Assembly (NCBI RefSeq): GCF_010667655.1
Contig: NZ_WHZU01000004.1
Location: forward strand, 124,001 to 188,000
Source: Bifidobacterium saimiriisciurei
GTDB taxonomy: Bacteria; Actinomycetota; Actinomycetes; Actinomycetales; Bifidobacteriaceae
DNA: 64,000 nt
Direction: 5' to 3'
In this document: piece after piece, positions 44,138 to 52,502 of the stretch
How positions within the stretch are numbered: position 1 is the stretch's first letter
Layout: each line of letters starts with the position of its first letter
Program-made: the position numbers and the translations under genes
Notes under the pieces: generated by a model
What the model saw: only the letters and a program-made list of their open reading frames with translations
Database searches by the model: none
Told to the model about the DNA's origin: nothing

Positions 44138-44632
44138 ATGGCTCAGCGAACGATGAAACGAACTCCACGGCAGCAATCCGACGACATCATGCGGCGGATG
44201 CCGTGGAGTTTTCGTTTGCCCCTGTGGGGACGTCTGCTCGTCGACGTGCTCGCCGGCTTCGCCGTCGGTCTCGTGGGCTCGGCCGCGCACCGCATGGGCG
44301 TGCCGTGGAACGTCCCCTACGGTCTCGTGCTCTCGCTGCTGCTGGTCGGCGTCTCCGCATGGTCGGCGCGCGCCCGCTCCGACGGCCTCGGCGTGGGATT
44401 CCACCTCATCGCCTCCGGCGCGGCCGTCATGCTCATCGCATCGCATGCGTCGAACTCCAGGGCGCTCATCATCTTCGGATACACGTCCGACGCCTATTCC
44501 CCGATCATGCAGAAGGCCGGCATCGTCTGGCTGCTGGGCATGGTGCTCGTCCAGGTGCTCGTATTGGTCATGCCCCGGCAATGGTGCCACGTCCCGCCGA
44601 GGGAACGCTACGAGCACGAGTCCACGCACTGA
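44138..44632 (+). CDS. small four-helix membrane protein, function unknown
   Basis: The 164-residue protein has a basic N-terminus (KRTPRQQ), then four hydrophobic helices at about residues 30-48, 58-75, 86-105 and 125-145, and a short charged tail. I recognise no family. It may be transcribed together with pheA, which begins 84 bases after its stop codon, but no functional link is evident. ATG 44138 has GGAG close upstream. Confidence 0.65.
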   Translation: MAQRTMKRTPRQQSDDIMRRMPWSFRLPLWGRLLVDVLAGFAVGLVGSAAHRMGVPWNVPYGLVLSLLLVGVSAWSARARSDGLGVGFHLIASGAAVMLIASHASNSRALIIFGYTSDAYSPIMQKAGIVWLLGMVLVQVLVLVMPRQWCHVPPRERYEHESTH

Positions 44633-44716
44633 AACGGCCGCATCGCATCGGCGTCGCCTCGCCTATGGTGGGTACACGCCCATCTGCGCCGTTCATCGAT
44701 TCGGGAAAGGACCGGC

Positions 44717-45691
44717 ATGGCCACAACGCTGCATTATCTCGGCCCGAAAGGGTCGTTCACCCATCAGGCCGCATTGGAGGCGTCACGGCTCATCGACGAC
44801 GCGGGGGAGTGCGTGGCCGAACCGAACGTCACCGCCATCTTCGACGCCGTAGGCAGGCGCGAGGGCTGGGGCGTCATCGCATGGGAGAACAACGTCGAAG
44901 GCTACGTCGTACCGAATCTCGATGCCCTCATCGACGCCGACGACGTCGTGGGCTTCGCCAGGATCGGCATCGACATCTCGTTCGACGCGCTGGTCAAACC
45001 GAATCATACGAAACTCACCACCATATGCGCCCATCCGCATGGACTGGCGCAATGCACCGGCTTCATCGCCGACCGTGATCTCGCGGTCCGACCGACGGCG
45101 TCGAACGCAGCGGCCTGCCGGGACATCACAGATGACCAGGTCGCCCTCGCGCCATCCGTATGCGCCGACATCTACGGCCTCGACGTGCTGGCCCGCTCCG
45201 TGCAGGACTTCAGCGGCGGCCGCACCGAATTCCTTGTCCTCGCCCCGCGTGACGACGCGCGACGGCAGCTCGGGGCCATACGGGCCCAGGGCGCCGTGCA
45301 GGCGAACGGGGAACGGGACTTCGAATCCATCGTGGCGTTCATCCTGCTGAACACCGGGCCCGGCGTGCTTGCCAACCTGCTCGACGTGCTCCGATACGCC
45401 GGACTCAACATGACCAGCTTCATCTCCCGACCCATCAAAGGCAACGACGGCACCTACAGCTTCATCGCCACGTTCGACGCCGCCCCATGGCAGCCGCAGT
45501 TCAAGGCGGCGCTCTCCCAGGTGCTCGCCCACGGGGACTGGGTGAAGACGCTCGCCGTCTATCCCCGAAGGGAACGACCCAGCCCGCCCGTCAGCGCCTG
45601 GATGCTCCCACAGGGCGGCGTCCATCTCGACGATACGACGACAAGCTGGAACGACGACCCCGAAACCGATAGGGAACTGCTGTGGAAATGA
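44717..45691 (+). CDS. pheA: prephenate dehydratase
   Basis: The enzyme converts prephenate to phenylpyruvate in phenylalanine synthesis. The 324-residue monofunctional protein has LGPKGSFTHQAA at the start, the middle substrate-binding lobe (IAWENNVEGYV, ITDDQVALAPSVCADIYGL, FSGGRTEFLVLA) and a C-terminal ACT domain (IVAFILLNTGPGVLANLLDVLRYAGLNMTSFISRP) that would bind phenylalanine for feedback inhibition. The regulatory ESRP motif reads ISRP. AAAGGA precedes the ATG. It overlaps tyrA by ten bases; together they are the two branches after chorismate mutase, which is not in the window. Confidence 0.92.
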   Translation: MATTLHYLGPKGSFTHQAALEASRLIDDAGECVAEPNVTAIFDAVGRREGWGVIAWENNVEGYVVPNLDALIDADDVVGFARIGIDISFDALVKPNHTKLTTICAHPHGLAQCTGFIADRDLAVRPTASNAAACRDITDDQVALAPSVCADIYGLDVLARSVQDFSGGRTEFLVLAPRDDARRQLGAIRAQGAVQANGERDFESIVAFILLNTGPGVLANLLDVLRYAGLNMTSFISRPIKGNDGTYSFIATFDAAPWQPQFKAALSQVLAHGDWVKTLAVYPRRERPSPPVSAWMLPQGGVHLDDTTTSWNDDPETDRELLWK

Positions 45692-46749
45692 ACATCATGA
45701 ACAACGAGGGACTGCCCAACGCGGACACCATCGCCATCGCCGGACTCGGCCTCATCGGCGGATCGCTGGCGCGCCGCCTCGTCGCCAACGGCCGCCGCGT
45801 CGTGGCGTGGAACCACCGTCCTCATCCGTACGAGCAGGCGCGTGCCGCCGGCATCGAATGCGTGGGAAGCATCGAGGATCTCGCCCTGGCGAAACCCGAC
45901 GTGCTCGTATTATGCACCCCGCTGAAGGCCATGCCGCAGGCATTGGCAAGGCTCGCCCCGGTGCTCGACCCCCATGCGACGCTCACCGACGTCGGCAGCG
46001 TCAAGGGACAGGTGCGCGACGAGGTCAGGGCCGCCGGCCTCGAAGACCGCTACGTCGGCGCCCACCCCATGGCCGGCAGCGAATTCTCCGGCTACGGCGC
46101 CTCCAGCCCCGAGCTCTACGACGACGCGCTCTGGGCCGTCACCGTGGACGACGACACCGACTACGACCGGTTCCTGCTCGTCGCCGACATGATCTGCACC
46201 GGCGTCGGCAATCGCATCATCGTGCTTGACGACGACACCCACGACTGTGCGGCCGCCATGATCTCGCACATGCCGCACGTGGTCGCCACCGCGCTCGCCA
46301 ACGAGCTGACCGATATGCCCGAACGCAACATCGCCCAGGCGCTCGCCGCCGGCTGCTGGCGCGACATGACGCGTGTGGCGCTCACCGATCCGGACCGCAC
46401 CCGCGCCATGGTGGAGGAGGACGCGACGAACGTGGCCGAACTGCTGCGCCATATGAGCGGCCGTCTCGCCGACATGGCCGACCTGCTGGAGAGCGAATCC
46501 TCCGACGCACGGGGCGAGGCGGCCGAATCCGCCCGCGACTCCATACGCGCGTTCTTCGCCGTCGCGCAGCCCTACCGGGAATTCAAGGCCTGGCAGCGTT
46601 CCGGGGACATCGACTACGACGAGGTGTCGCTGTCGATCGACGGAGGGGAATGGCAGTCCGATCTGCTGGAATCGGCGAAGCGGGGCGAACACATCATCCG
46701 GCTCGCCGGCCGGGAATCCTTCGTGGCGCAGGTGCGCACGGCGCTATAG
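45682..46749 (+). CDS. tyrA: prephenate dehydrogenase
   Basis: The NAD(P)-dependent enzyme makes 4-hydroxyphenylpyruvate for tyrosine. The 355-residue protein begins with the Rossmann motif IAGLGLIGGSLARRL and continues with the TyrA core (LTDVGSVKGQVRDEV, GAHPMAGSEFSGYGASSPELYDDALWAVT, ISHMPHVVATALANEL). Start candidates are GTG 45682 and ATG 45688 or 45697; the first two lie inside the end of pheA, so translation is coupled. No ACT or chorismate mutase domain is fused. The tail from about residue 290 is variable. Confidence 0.92.
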   Translation: MEMNIMNNEGLPNADTIAIAGLGLIGGSLARRLVANGRRVVAWNHRPHPYEQARAAGIECVGSIEDLALAKPDVLVLCTPLKAMPQALARLAPVLDPHATLTDVGSVKGQVRDEVRAAGLEDRYVGAHPMAGSEFSGYGASSPELYDDALWAVTVDDDTDYDRFLLVADMICTGVGNRIIVLDDDTHDCAAAMISHMPHVVATALANELTDMPERNIAQALAAGCWRDMTRVALTDPDRTRAMVEEDATNVAELLRHMSGRLADMADLLESESSDARGEAAESARDSIRAFFAVAQPYREFKAWQRSGDIDYDEVSLSIDGGEWQSDLLESAKRGEHIIRLAGRESFVAQVRTAL

Positions 46750-46765
46750 GGATGCGCGTCTGCGC

Positions 46766-47389
46766 CTAGTGGCGGGCGGCGCCGTCATACGGAGGCGTGA
46801 CGGCGGTCGGGGGAGTGGCGAGCGGCCTGTCGAATGCGCTTTTCTTCGCCCGTTCGATGAACATGGCCACGTCCTCCGGCGATTCGTCGCAGCCGCGTCG
46901 CAGCCATATCCAGATGGCCGAGGTCAGGGCCGAGGCCATCATCTCCGTGCCGTACATGACGGGGATGCCGTCCGCCTCCAGGCGTATCCCCGATTTCTCC
47001 GTTTCGACCACCAGCAGGTCGGCGATCAGCTCCTTCGTCTTGGTGTAGAGCTCCATGTCGGAGCCGCTGTGCGATATGGTGTCGAAGAAGTCGAAATCCC
47101 CCTTGATATAGCGCAGGCCGCCGAGAATGGCCTCATAGGGGACGAACTCCTGCCCGGGATGATGCTGCGATCTGAGGATGATGTCGGCCAGATCGCCCAC
47201 GGCGTTGGCGATAAGCTGCTGTCGCAGGTCGAACTTGTCGGTGTAATGCGTGTAGAACGTACCGCGGTTGATCCGCGCCTCACGGGCGATGTCGCTCACC
47301 GTGGTGGCGTCGAACCCCTTCTTCCGGGTCAGGGTGATGAACGCCTGCTTGACCGCCGCCTCGGTCCGCGTGTTCCTACGCTGTGCCAT
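46766..47389 (-). CDS. TetR-family transcriptional regulator
   Basis: The 207-residue protein has the N-terminal TetR helix-turn-helix (ATTVSDIAREARINRGTFYTHYTDKFDLRQQL, about 28-58) and a divergent helical ligand domain. It is convergent with tyrA, 16 bases apart, and is preceded on the same strand by a small unknown gene. Its target is not obvious: no efflux or transport gene adjoins on the promoter side. Confidence 0.85.
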   Translation of the reverse strand: MAQRRNTRTEAAVKQAFITLTRKKGFDATTVSDIAREARINRGTFYTHYTDKFDLRQQLIANAVGDLADIILRSQHHPGQEFVPYEAILGGLRYIKGDFDFFDTISHSGSDMELYTKTKELIADLLVVETEKSGIRLEADGIPVMYGTEMMASALTSAIWIWLRRGCDESPEDVAMFIERAKKSAFDRPLATPPTAVTPPYDGAARH

Positions 47390-47471
47390 GCCGTCTCCTT
47401 GCCGATGGTCGTTGCGATGATTATCCTGTCGGCAATATCTTACAGCATCAACACGTTGTACGAATAAGAAA

Positions 47472-47741
47472 TCAGTCTCGATGTCCGGCGCGCAGGCGTT
47501 CGATGTTCGTCGGACGTTCGGGAACCGGCTTGAACCGAACGATGTCGGCCGCCCTGATATCGACCAGCTGGGCCGGACGACGCCCGTTCGCGGATTCGTC
47601 GCGCAGCAGGCTCAGCGTCACCCCGTCCCATGCCGTCACATGGCCGACGAAATCGCGGTACTGCTCGCGTCCCTCTTCGTTCGTTCCGATCGTCGTGCGG
47701 ACCACGAGCCGGGCCCCGATTGGAATATGGACAATGGTCAT
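47472..47741 (-). CDS. conserved-looking small protein, function unknown
   Basis: The 89-residue protein is beta-rich (ARLVVRTTIGTNEEGREQYRDFVGHVTAWDGVTLSLLRD) and ends RLRAGHRD after KPVPERPT. The pattern of a short beta domain with a WDG turn looks like a single small-barrel domain rather than noise, and codon use is normal. It stands upstream of the TetR gene on the same strand, 82 bases from it. A perfect Crp-type box lies 46 bases before its start codon. I propose no function. Confidence 0.6.
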   Translation of the reverse strand: MTIVHIPIGARLVVRTTIGTNEEGREQYRDFVGHVTAWDGVTLSLLRDESANGRRPAQLVDIRAADIVRFKPVPERPTNIERLRAGHRD

Positions 47742-47786
47742 GCCCCGAGTCTATGGCTGACGTCTCGGACCGGATTCCTCGATTCC

Positions 47787-47802
47787 TGTGATTTGCGTCA
47801 CA
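47787..47802. promoter_or_regulatory. perfect Crp/GlxR-type box
   Basis: TGTGA-TTTGCG-TCACA is a perfect 5-6-5 palindrome. It is 46 bases upstream of the minus-strand start at 47741, a usual distance for an activator site. No terminator separates it from that gene. Confidence 0.55.
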
Positions 47803-47925
47803 TTTAACGTTTGCCTTTGGGGCTGTAGAGGTGTGTCGGGACAAATAAGGGTAGCGTGAGAGGTGGCGGGAAGCTCACTGCCCTCGATACCGCGATACGC
47901 GTATGAGGAACCAAGGACGACGACG

Positions 47926-47960
47926 GGCCTCTTCGCCGGCGATGGCGCCGGGAAGAGGCC
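47926..47960 (-). terminator. hairpin after the dicarboxylate transporter gene
   Basis: GGCCTCTTC-G-CCGGC (47926-47940) pairs with GCCGG-GAAGAGGCC (47947-47960), leaving one bulged G and a 6-base loop. It lies 44 bases beyond the transporter stop codon. No clear T-tract is seen. Confidence 0.6.
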
Positions 47961-48003
47961 GGGCGCGAATGATTCCGCGTCTATGGTCCGGACGTCGTTC
48001 CGA

Positions 48004-49434
48004 TCACCAGATGCCGATGATCTTCCACCAGCCCATGCCGACCGTGAGCCAGACGGCCACGGCGACGATGCCGCACAGGAAGCCGATCTTCAGGAACTCG
48101 GGCGTCTTCACGTAGCCGGCGCCGTAGATCAGCGCCGCCGGTCCGGAGGCGTAGTGCGTCATCGCGCCGATCAGACCGGTGGCGCAGCCGAGCATGAGCG
48201 CCGCGGCGGCCGGGGGAGCGCCGGCGGCGACGGCCACGCCGAGGAACAGCGTGTACAGGGCCACTGCCTGGGCGAGCTCGGCGGCGAACATGTAGTGCAT
48301 GAGGAAGTAGCAGACCGTGAGCAGCGCCAGCACCGCCATCCACGGCAGGCCGTCCGTGGCCTGCGCGATGATCTCGCCGGCCCATTCGGCCACGCCGAGC
48401 TTGTTGATCGGGGTGGCCATGCCGACCAGCACGCCGAAGAAGATGAGCGTGGACCAGGCGGAGGTGTTGGCGGCCATGTCCTTCCACGTGATGATGCCGG
48501 AGACGAGCAGCACGGCCACGCCGAGGAACGCGACGGTGGTGGCGTTGATGCCGGTCACCGAACCGGTGGCCCACAGCACCAGCATGACGACGAACGTGGC
48601 GGCCATGATCCACTCCTTGACGCTCAGCTTCCCCAGCTCCTTAAGTTCCCTGCGGGCGTCGCTCTGCGCGGCCGGCACATGCTTGATGGTCGGCGGATAC
48701 ACCTTGTACACCAGTGCCGGGATGATGAGCAGGCACAGCACGCCGGGGACGATGCCGGCGAGCGCCCACGTGCCCCAGCCGATGGTGACGCCGGAGTCGG
48801 CGGCGAGCTGGGCGACGACGGGGCCGGCGGCCATGGCGGTGGTGAACATGGCGGAGGTGATGGCGTTGACGTTGTTGGCGGTGACGGCGAGGTATGCGCC
48901 GATGCGGCGCCGGGATTCGTCGGATTCGGGCGTGGATTTCTGCACGTCGCTGATGGACGTGATGATGGGGAAGAGGATGCCGCCGAGTCGCGCCGTGTTC
49001 GACGGGGTGGCGGGGGCGAGCAGCAGGTCGGCGGCGGACAGGCCGTAGGAGATGCCGAGCGTGGACTTGCCGAGCAGGCTGATGAACACCAGGGCGATGC
49101 GTCGGCCCAGTCCGGTCTTGACGAAGCCCTGGGCGATGAAGAACGCGGCGACGATGAGCCAGATGGATGCGCTGCCGAGCCCGGCGAACGCCTCGGTCTT
49201 CGGGTCCATGGCGCCGGTGAGCATTGCGATGGTCAGGCCGATGATGGCGACGGCCGACGTGGGCAGCGGCTGGAGGATGAGGCCGAGGATGGTGCCGAGG
49301 AAGATGGCGAGCATGTGCATGGCCCTGGGCTCGAGGCCGTCGGGTGGCGGCACCACGTAGATGGCGGCGGTGACGGCCACGCAGACCGCGGCCTTGATGA
49401 GTTGCCTGGTTCGTTGCTTGGTTGCCTGCGTCAT
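48004..49434 (-). CDS. DASS-family (SLC13) dicarboxylate/anion transporter
   Basis: The 476-residue protein has about 11-12 membrane helices and the DASS pattern: PLPTSAVAIIGLTIAML, GLGSASIWLIVAAFFIAQGFVKTGLGRRIAL, a first SNT-type motif in LLAPATPSNTARLGG and a second near GLIGAMTHYASGPAALIYG. Members import malate, succinate, citrate or similar anions with sodium, or exchange them. Because it is divergent from a malolactic/malic enzyme gene it is probably a malate carrier. CAT start at 49434 and a 307-base operator-rich region separate them. Confidence 0.88.
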   Translation of the reverse strand: MTQATKQRTRQLIKAAVCVAVTAAIYVVPPPDGLEPRAMHMLAIFLGTILGLILQPLPTSAVAIIGLTIAMLTGAMDPKTEAFAGLGSASIWLIVAAFFIAQGFVKTGLGRRIALVFISLLGKSTLGISYGLSAADLLLAPATPSNTARLGGILFPIITSISDVQKSTPESDESRRRIGAYLAVTANNVNAITSAMFTTAMAAGPVVAQLAADSGVTIGWGTWALAGIVPGVLCLLIIPALVYKVYPPTIKHVPAAQSDARRELKELGKLSVKEWIMAATFVVMLVLWATGSVTGINATTVAFLGVAVLLVSGIITWKDMAANTSAWSTLIFFGVLVGMATPINKLGVAEWAGEIIAQATDGLPWMAVLALLTVCYFLMHYMFAAELAQAVALYTLFLGVAVAAGAPPAAAALMLGCATGLIGAMTHYASGPAALIYGAGYVKTPEFLKIGFLCGIVAVAVWLTVGMGWWKIIGIW

Positions 49435-49741
49435 GATGCTCCTTTGCTCGATGTCCCCGAGGCGCGCACGGTCATGACGACGGCGTCATCGTCGTGCGGG
49501 TCTGGGTGATGTCATGAGCGTAGGAAAAATGTGATGTGGTTCACAAATAAGCATCGTCTATATGGGTCCGACTCGCCGTCGTGGATGGCCATAAACGTTG
49601 GTGTTTCAGGCGTGTCGCATATATAAGCGTTGTTTATTTGTACGGTGTCCGCCATCTTCATAGGTTGGTAGACATCAGCCGGGCAGCGAAGCCCGGACGC
49701 CGGCGGACGCCGACGGAACGTCGAGACTAAGGACGGTAATC
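49435..49741. promoter_or_regulatory. divergent malate-locus promoter region with Crp-type box and ATAARCRTYGT repeats
   Basis: This gene-free, AT-rich region lies between the transporter and malolactic enzyme starts. It contains a perfect Crp-type box TGTGA-TGTGGT-TCACA (49530-49545) and three direct copies of ATAARCRTYGK: ATAAGCATCGT (49547-49557), ATAAACGTTGG (49591-49601) and ATAAGCGTTGT (49623-49633), spaced 44 and 32 bases (about four and three helical turns). An inverted ACAAATAA/TTATTTGT pair overlaps the first and last. These are candidate sites for the LysR regulator encoded downstream. Confidence 0.6.
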
Positions 49742-51367
49742 ATGACCGGAATGGAAACGCTGAGGAACCCCTTCGTCAACAAGGGCGCCGCCTTCACCGC
49801 CGAGGAGCGCGTCGCCAACGACGTGGACGGCCTGCTGCCCGCCGCCGTGCGCACGCTCGACGCGCAGGAGAAGGTGATGCACGCCAGGTTCTCCGCCATC
49901 GACGGCGACCTCAACAAGCGCCTGTACCTGATGGGCGTGGCCCGCGAGAACCGCGCGCTGTTCTACCACGGCATGGCCAGGCATCTGACCGAATACATGC
50001 CGATCGTGTACGCGCCGACCGTCGCCCAGTCCATCCAGCAGTACGACAGGTACTATCTCGGCAGCGACGTGGCCTACGTGTCCATCGAGCATCCCGAACG
50101 CATCAAGGACGCGCTGCGCCAGTACGCGCAGGGCCGCGACATCGACCTCATCGTGGCCACCGACGGCGAAGGCATCCTCGGCATCGGCGACTGGGGCGCG
50201 CAGGGCGCGGAGATCCTCACCGGCAAACTCGCCGTATACACGGCCGCCGCCGGCATCGACCCCTCACGCGTGCTGCCCGTCATGATCGACGTGGGCACCG
50301 ACCGCCAGGAGCTGCTCGACAACCCCGACTACGTGGGCAACCGCTTCCCCCGCGTGCGCGGCGAACGCTACGACGCGTTCATCGACAGGTTCGTGCACGA
50401 CAGCCTCGAACTCTACCCGGACGCCCTGCTGCACTGGGAGGACTTCGGCCGACCCACCGCAGCACCGATCCTCGAACGCTACCGCCGTGACGTGCTCACC
50501 CTCAACGACGACATCCAGGGCACCGGCGTGACCGTGCTCGCCGCGCTCGTCGCCGCCCGCAGGATCGCCGGCACCGGCTACGAGGACACGCGCATCCTCG
50601 TGTTCGGCGCGGGCACCGCCGGCGTCGGCATCGCCGACCAGCTCGTCGACGACATGGTCATGAACGGCGGCATGGACCGCGCCGCGGCCATGGCTCAGGT
50701 CGCCCTCGTCGACCGCTACGGCCTCGTGCTCGAAGGCCAGGAGAACCTGACCGAAGGCCAGCGCAAGTACGCGCACGACCCGGCCGAATTCGCCGACGTG
50801 GCCGACACCACCGACCTCGCCCAGGTCGTCGATGCGTTCAAGCCGTCCGTGCTCATCGGCACCTCCACCCGCCCCGGCGCCTTCGACGAACGCGTCGTCA
50901 CCGCCATGGCCAGCCACGTGGAGCGTCCGCTCATCTGCCCGATCTCCAACCCGACCGAACTCGCCGAGGCCAAGGCCGCCGACGTGATCCGCTGGACCGA
51001 CGGCAAGGCGTTCGTCATCACCGGCACGCCCTCCGCGCCCGTGGAATACAACGGCGTCACCTACCACATCGGCCAGGGCAACAACGCGCTCATGTACCCC
51101 GGCCTGTGCTTCGGCGCCATCGTCGGCAAGGCGCGTCTCATCAGCGACCGGATGCTGCTCGCCGGCGCCCACGCCATCTCCGACATGATCGACGTGGACC
51201 AGCCGGGCGCCGCCGTGCTGCCGCCGGTCAGCAGCCTCACCGAGATCTCCCGCAGGGTCGCCACCGCCGTGGCCGAACAGGCCATCGCCGAAGGCCTTAA
51301 CCGCGAACCCGTCGACGACGTGCCCGCCGCCGTCGAGGCCGCCACCTGGCATCCCGAAGACCGGTAA
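49742..51367 (+). CDS. malolactic enzyme / NAD-dependent malic enzyme
   Basis: The 541-residue protein is of the malic enzyme family: YMPIVYAPTVAQSIQQY (catalytic tyrosine segment), ILGIGDWG, NDDIQGTGVTVLAAL (metal-binding), LVFGAGTAGVGIADQL (NAD site) and ICPISNPTELAEA. Two details favour a malolactic enzyme (L-malate to L-lactate and CO2) over oxidative malic enzyme: length 541, and the sequence DGEGILGIGDWG where malic enzymes carry DGERILGLGD with a malate-binding arginine. This is inference from recalled family patterns. The divergent transporter and downstream LysR gene resemble mle loci of lactic acid bacteria. It stops at TAATG, overlapping an upstream ATG of the LysR frame. Confidence 0.82.
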   Translation: MTGMETLRNPFVNKGAAFTAEERVANDVDGLLPAAVRTLDAQEKVMHARFSAIDGDLNKRLYLMGVARENRALFYHGMARHLTEYMPIVYAPTVAQSIQQYDRYYLGSDVAYVSIEHPERIKDALRQYAQGRDIDLIVATDGEGILGIGDWGAQGAEILTGKLAVYTAAAGIDPSRVLPVMIDVGTDRQELLDNPDYVGNRFPRVRGERYDAFIDRFVHDSLELYPDALLHWEDFGRPTAAPILERYRRDVLTLNDDIQGTGVTVLAALVAARRIAGTGYEDTRILVFGAGTAGVGIADQLVDDMVMNGGMDRAAAMAQVALVDRYGLVLEGQENLTEGQRKYAHDPAEFADVADTTDLAQVVDAFKPSVLIGTSTRPGAFDERVVTAMASHVERPLICPISNPTELAEAKAADVIRWTDGKAFVITGTPSAPVEYNGVTYHIGQGNNALMYPGLCFGAIVGKARLISDRMLLAGAHAISDMIDVDQPGAAVLPPVSSLTEISRRVATAVAEQAIAEGLNREPVDDVPAAVEAATWHPEDR

Positions 51368-51432
51368 TGACGCCCTCGGACACCCCGCGTACAATGACAG
51401 ACACCAATGTCGTTGAACGCGGGGGAGGCAAT

Positions 51433-52389
51433 GTGGCGTCGATAGAGAACATACGGGACCTCGAACTGTTCCAGCTCGTCGCCGAACTCGGCAGTTTCAC
51501 CGACGCTGCGGCCGCCGCCGGCGTCTCCCAGCCCACCGTATCGCAGGCGATCAAACGCCTCGAATCCCGACTCGGCGCCACCCTGCTGCAACGCCAGCGG
51601 TTCGGCGCCGGGGGAGGGCTCAGCCTCACCGCCGAAGGGCTCATCGTCGTCCGTCACACCGCCGCCATACTCGGCGAACTCGACGCGCTCGCCGACGACC
51701 TCGACGCCGCGCATGCGCCCGACGTCTACACCGTGGGACTGCCGCCCATCATCTCCGCCTATCTGCTCGGCGACGCCTCCATCGACATGCTTGCCGACCG
51801 GTTGCACGGGCGCATATCCGTGCAGTCGGTCGGCTCCAAACGGCTCATGGAGCAGATCGAACGCCACGACGTGGATTTCGGCGCCGTCGCCACCATCGAC
51901 GCCCGCCCCGACATCGGCGGCATCCAATCGTTCAAGATCGCGTCGTTCCCGTTCGAGCTCGTCCATTCGGCCGCCAACCCGCCCGAGCCGCTCAGGGGAC
52001 GTCACGACTTCGATTTCGGCGACGAGACACTGTTCCGAGGTCTGCGGTTCGTCACGCTCGGCGACGACTTCGTACACTCCAAGGCCGTCGCCGAGTTTCT
52101 TCGTACTCGCATCGACGTCACCCAGCTCATCGAGGTCGCCGACGTCAACACCATGAAGGCAATCATCGCCTCCGGCCTCGCCGTAGGCCTCATGGCGTCC
52201 GTCGCCGTCGGCGGTGACGGACGCCTCTCCACACTGCCCGTGCGCGGCGTCGACCTGCCCACATTCGACGTCTACGTGTTCAACGACGAGACCCGCGATG
52301 CCGGCGGGCAGGTTGCCGGCCGCATCGACGGCGCCCAGGCGTTCCTCGACGTCATCGGCCGCAACCTCGCCAACGGAACCGACGATTGA
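51433..52389 (+). CDS. LysR-family transcriptional regulator of the malate locus
   Basis: The 318-residue protein has the LysR helix-turn-helix (RDLELFQLVAELGSFTDAAAAAGVSQPTVSQAIKRLESRLGATLLQR, about 7-53) and an inducer-binding domain of two alpha/beta lobes. GTG 51433 is chosen because GGGGGAGG is just upstream, TACAAT (51390-51395) provides a -10 box and the family usually begins five to ten residues before this helix; the frame is open to 51367. It is likely to respond to malate and to act at the 49530-49633 operators, by analogy to MleR. Confidence 0.85.
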   Translation: MASIENIRDLELFQLVAELGSFTDAAAAAGVSQPTVSQAIKRLESRLGATLLQRQRFGAGGGLSLTAEGLIVVRHTAAILGELDALADDLDAAHAPDVYTVGLPPIISAYLLGDASIDMLADRLHGRISVQSVGSKRLMEQIERHDVDFGAVATIDARPDIGGIQSFKIASFPFELVHSAANPPEPLRGRHDFDFGDETLFRGLRFVTLGDDFVHSKAVAEFLRTRIDVTQLIEVADVNTMKAIIASGLAVGLMASVAVGGDGRLSTLPVRGVDLPTFDVYVFNDETRDAGGQVAGRIDGAQAFLDVIGRNLANGTDD

Positions 52390-52410
52390 CGGACGACGCC
52401 GTCACGCGGT

Positions 52411-52458
52411 CGTCATATGACGGTGCTCATACGGTTCGTGCATGGACGGTCATGCACG
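52411..52458. promoter_or_regulatory. two palindromes before the carboxymuconolactone-decarboxylase-like gene
   Basis: CGTCATATGACG (52411-52422) is a perfect 12-base palindrome. CGTGCATG (52437-52444) and CATGCACG (52451-52458) are perfect arms with six bases between. Either could be an operator; the second could also end the LysR transcript. Confidence 0.4.
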
Positions 52459-52502
52459 GCGAACATTCGTATGCTCCGCGATTCCGTGGTATGTGTTGAG
52501 AC

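Noticed and set aside
47863..49509. 548-codon plus-strand frame
   Set aside because: It is antisense to the DASS transporter with its clear membrane helices; it is an H/D/G/E-rich shadow product.
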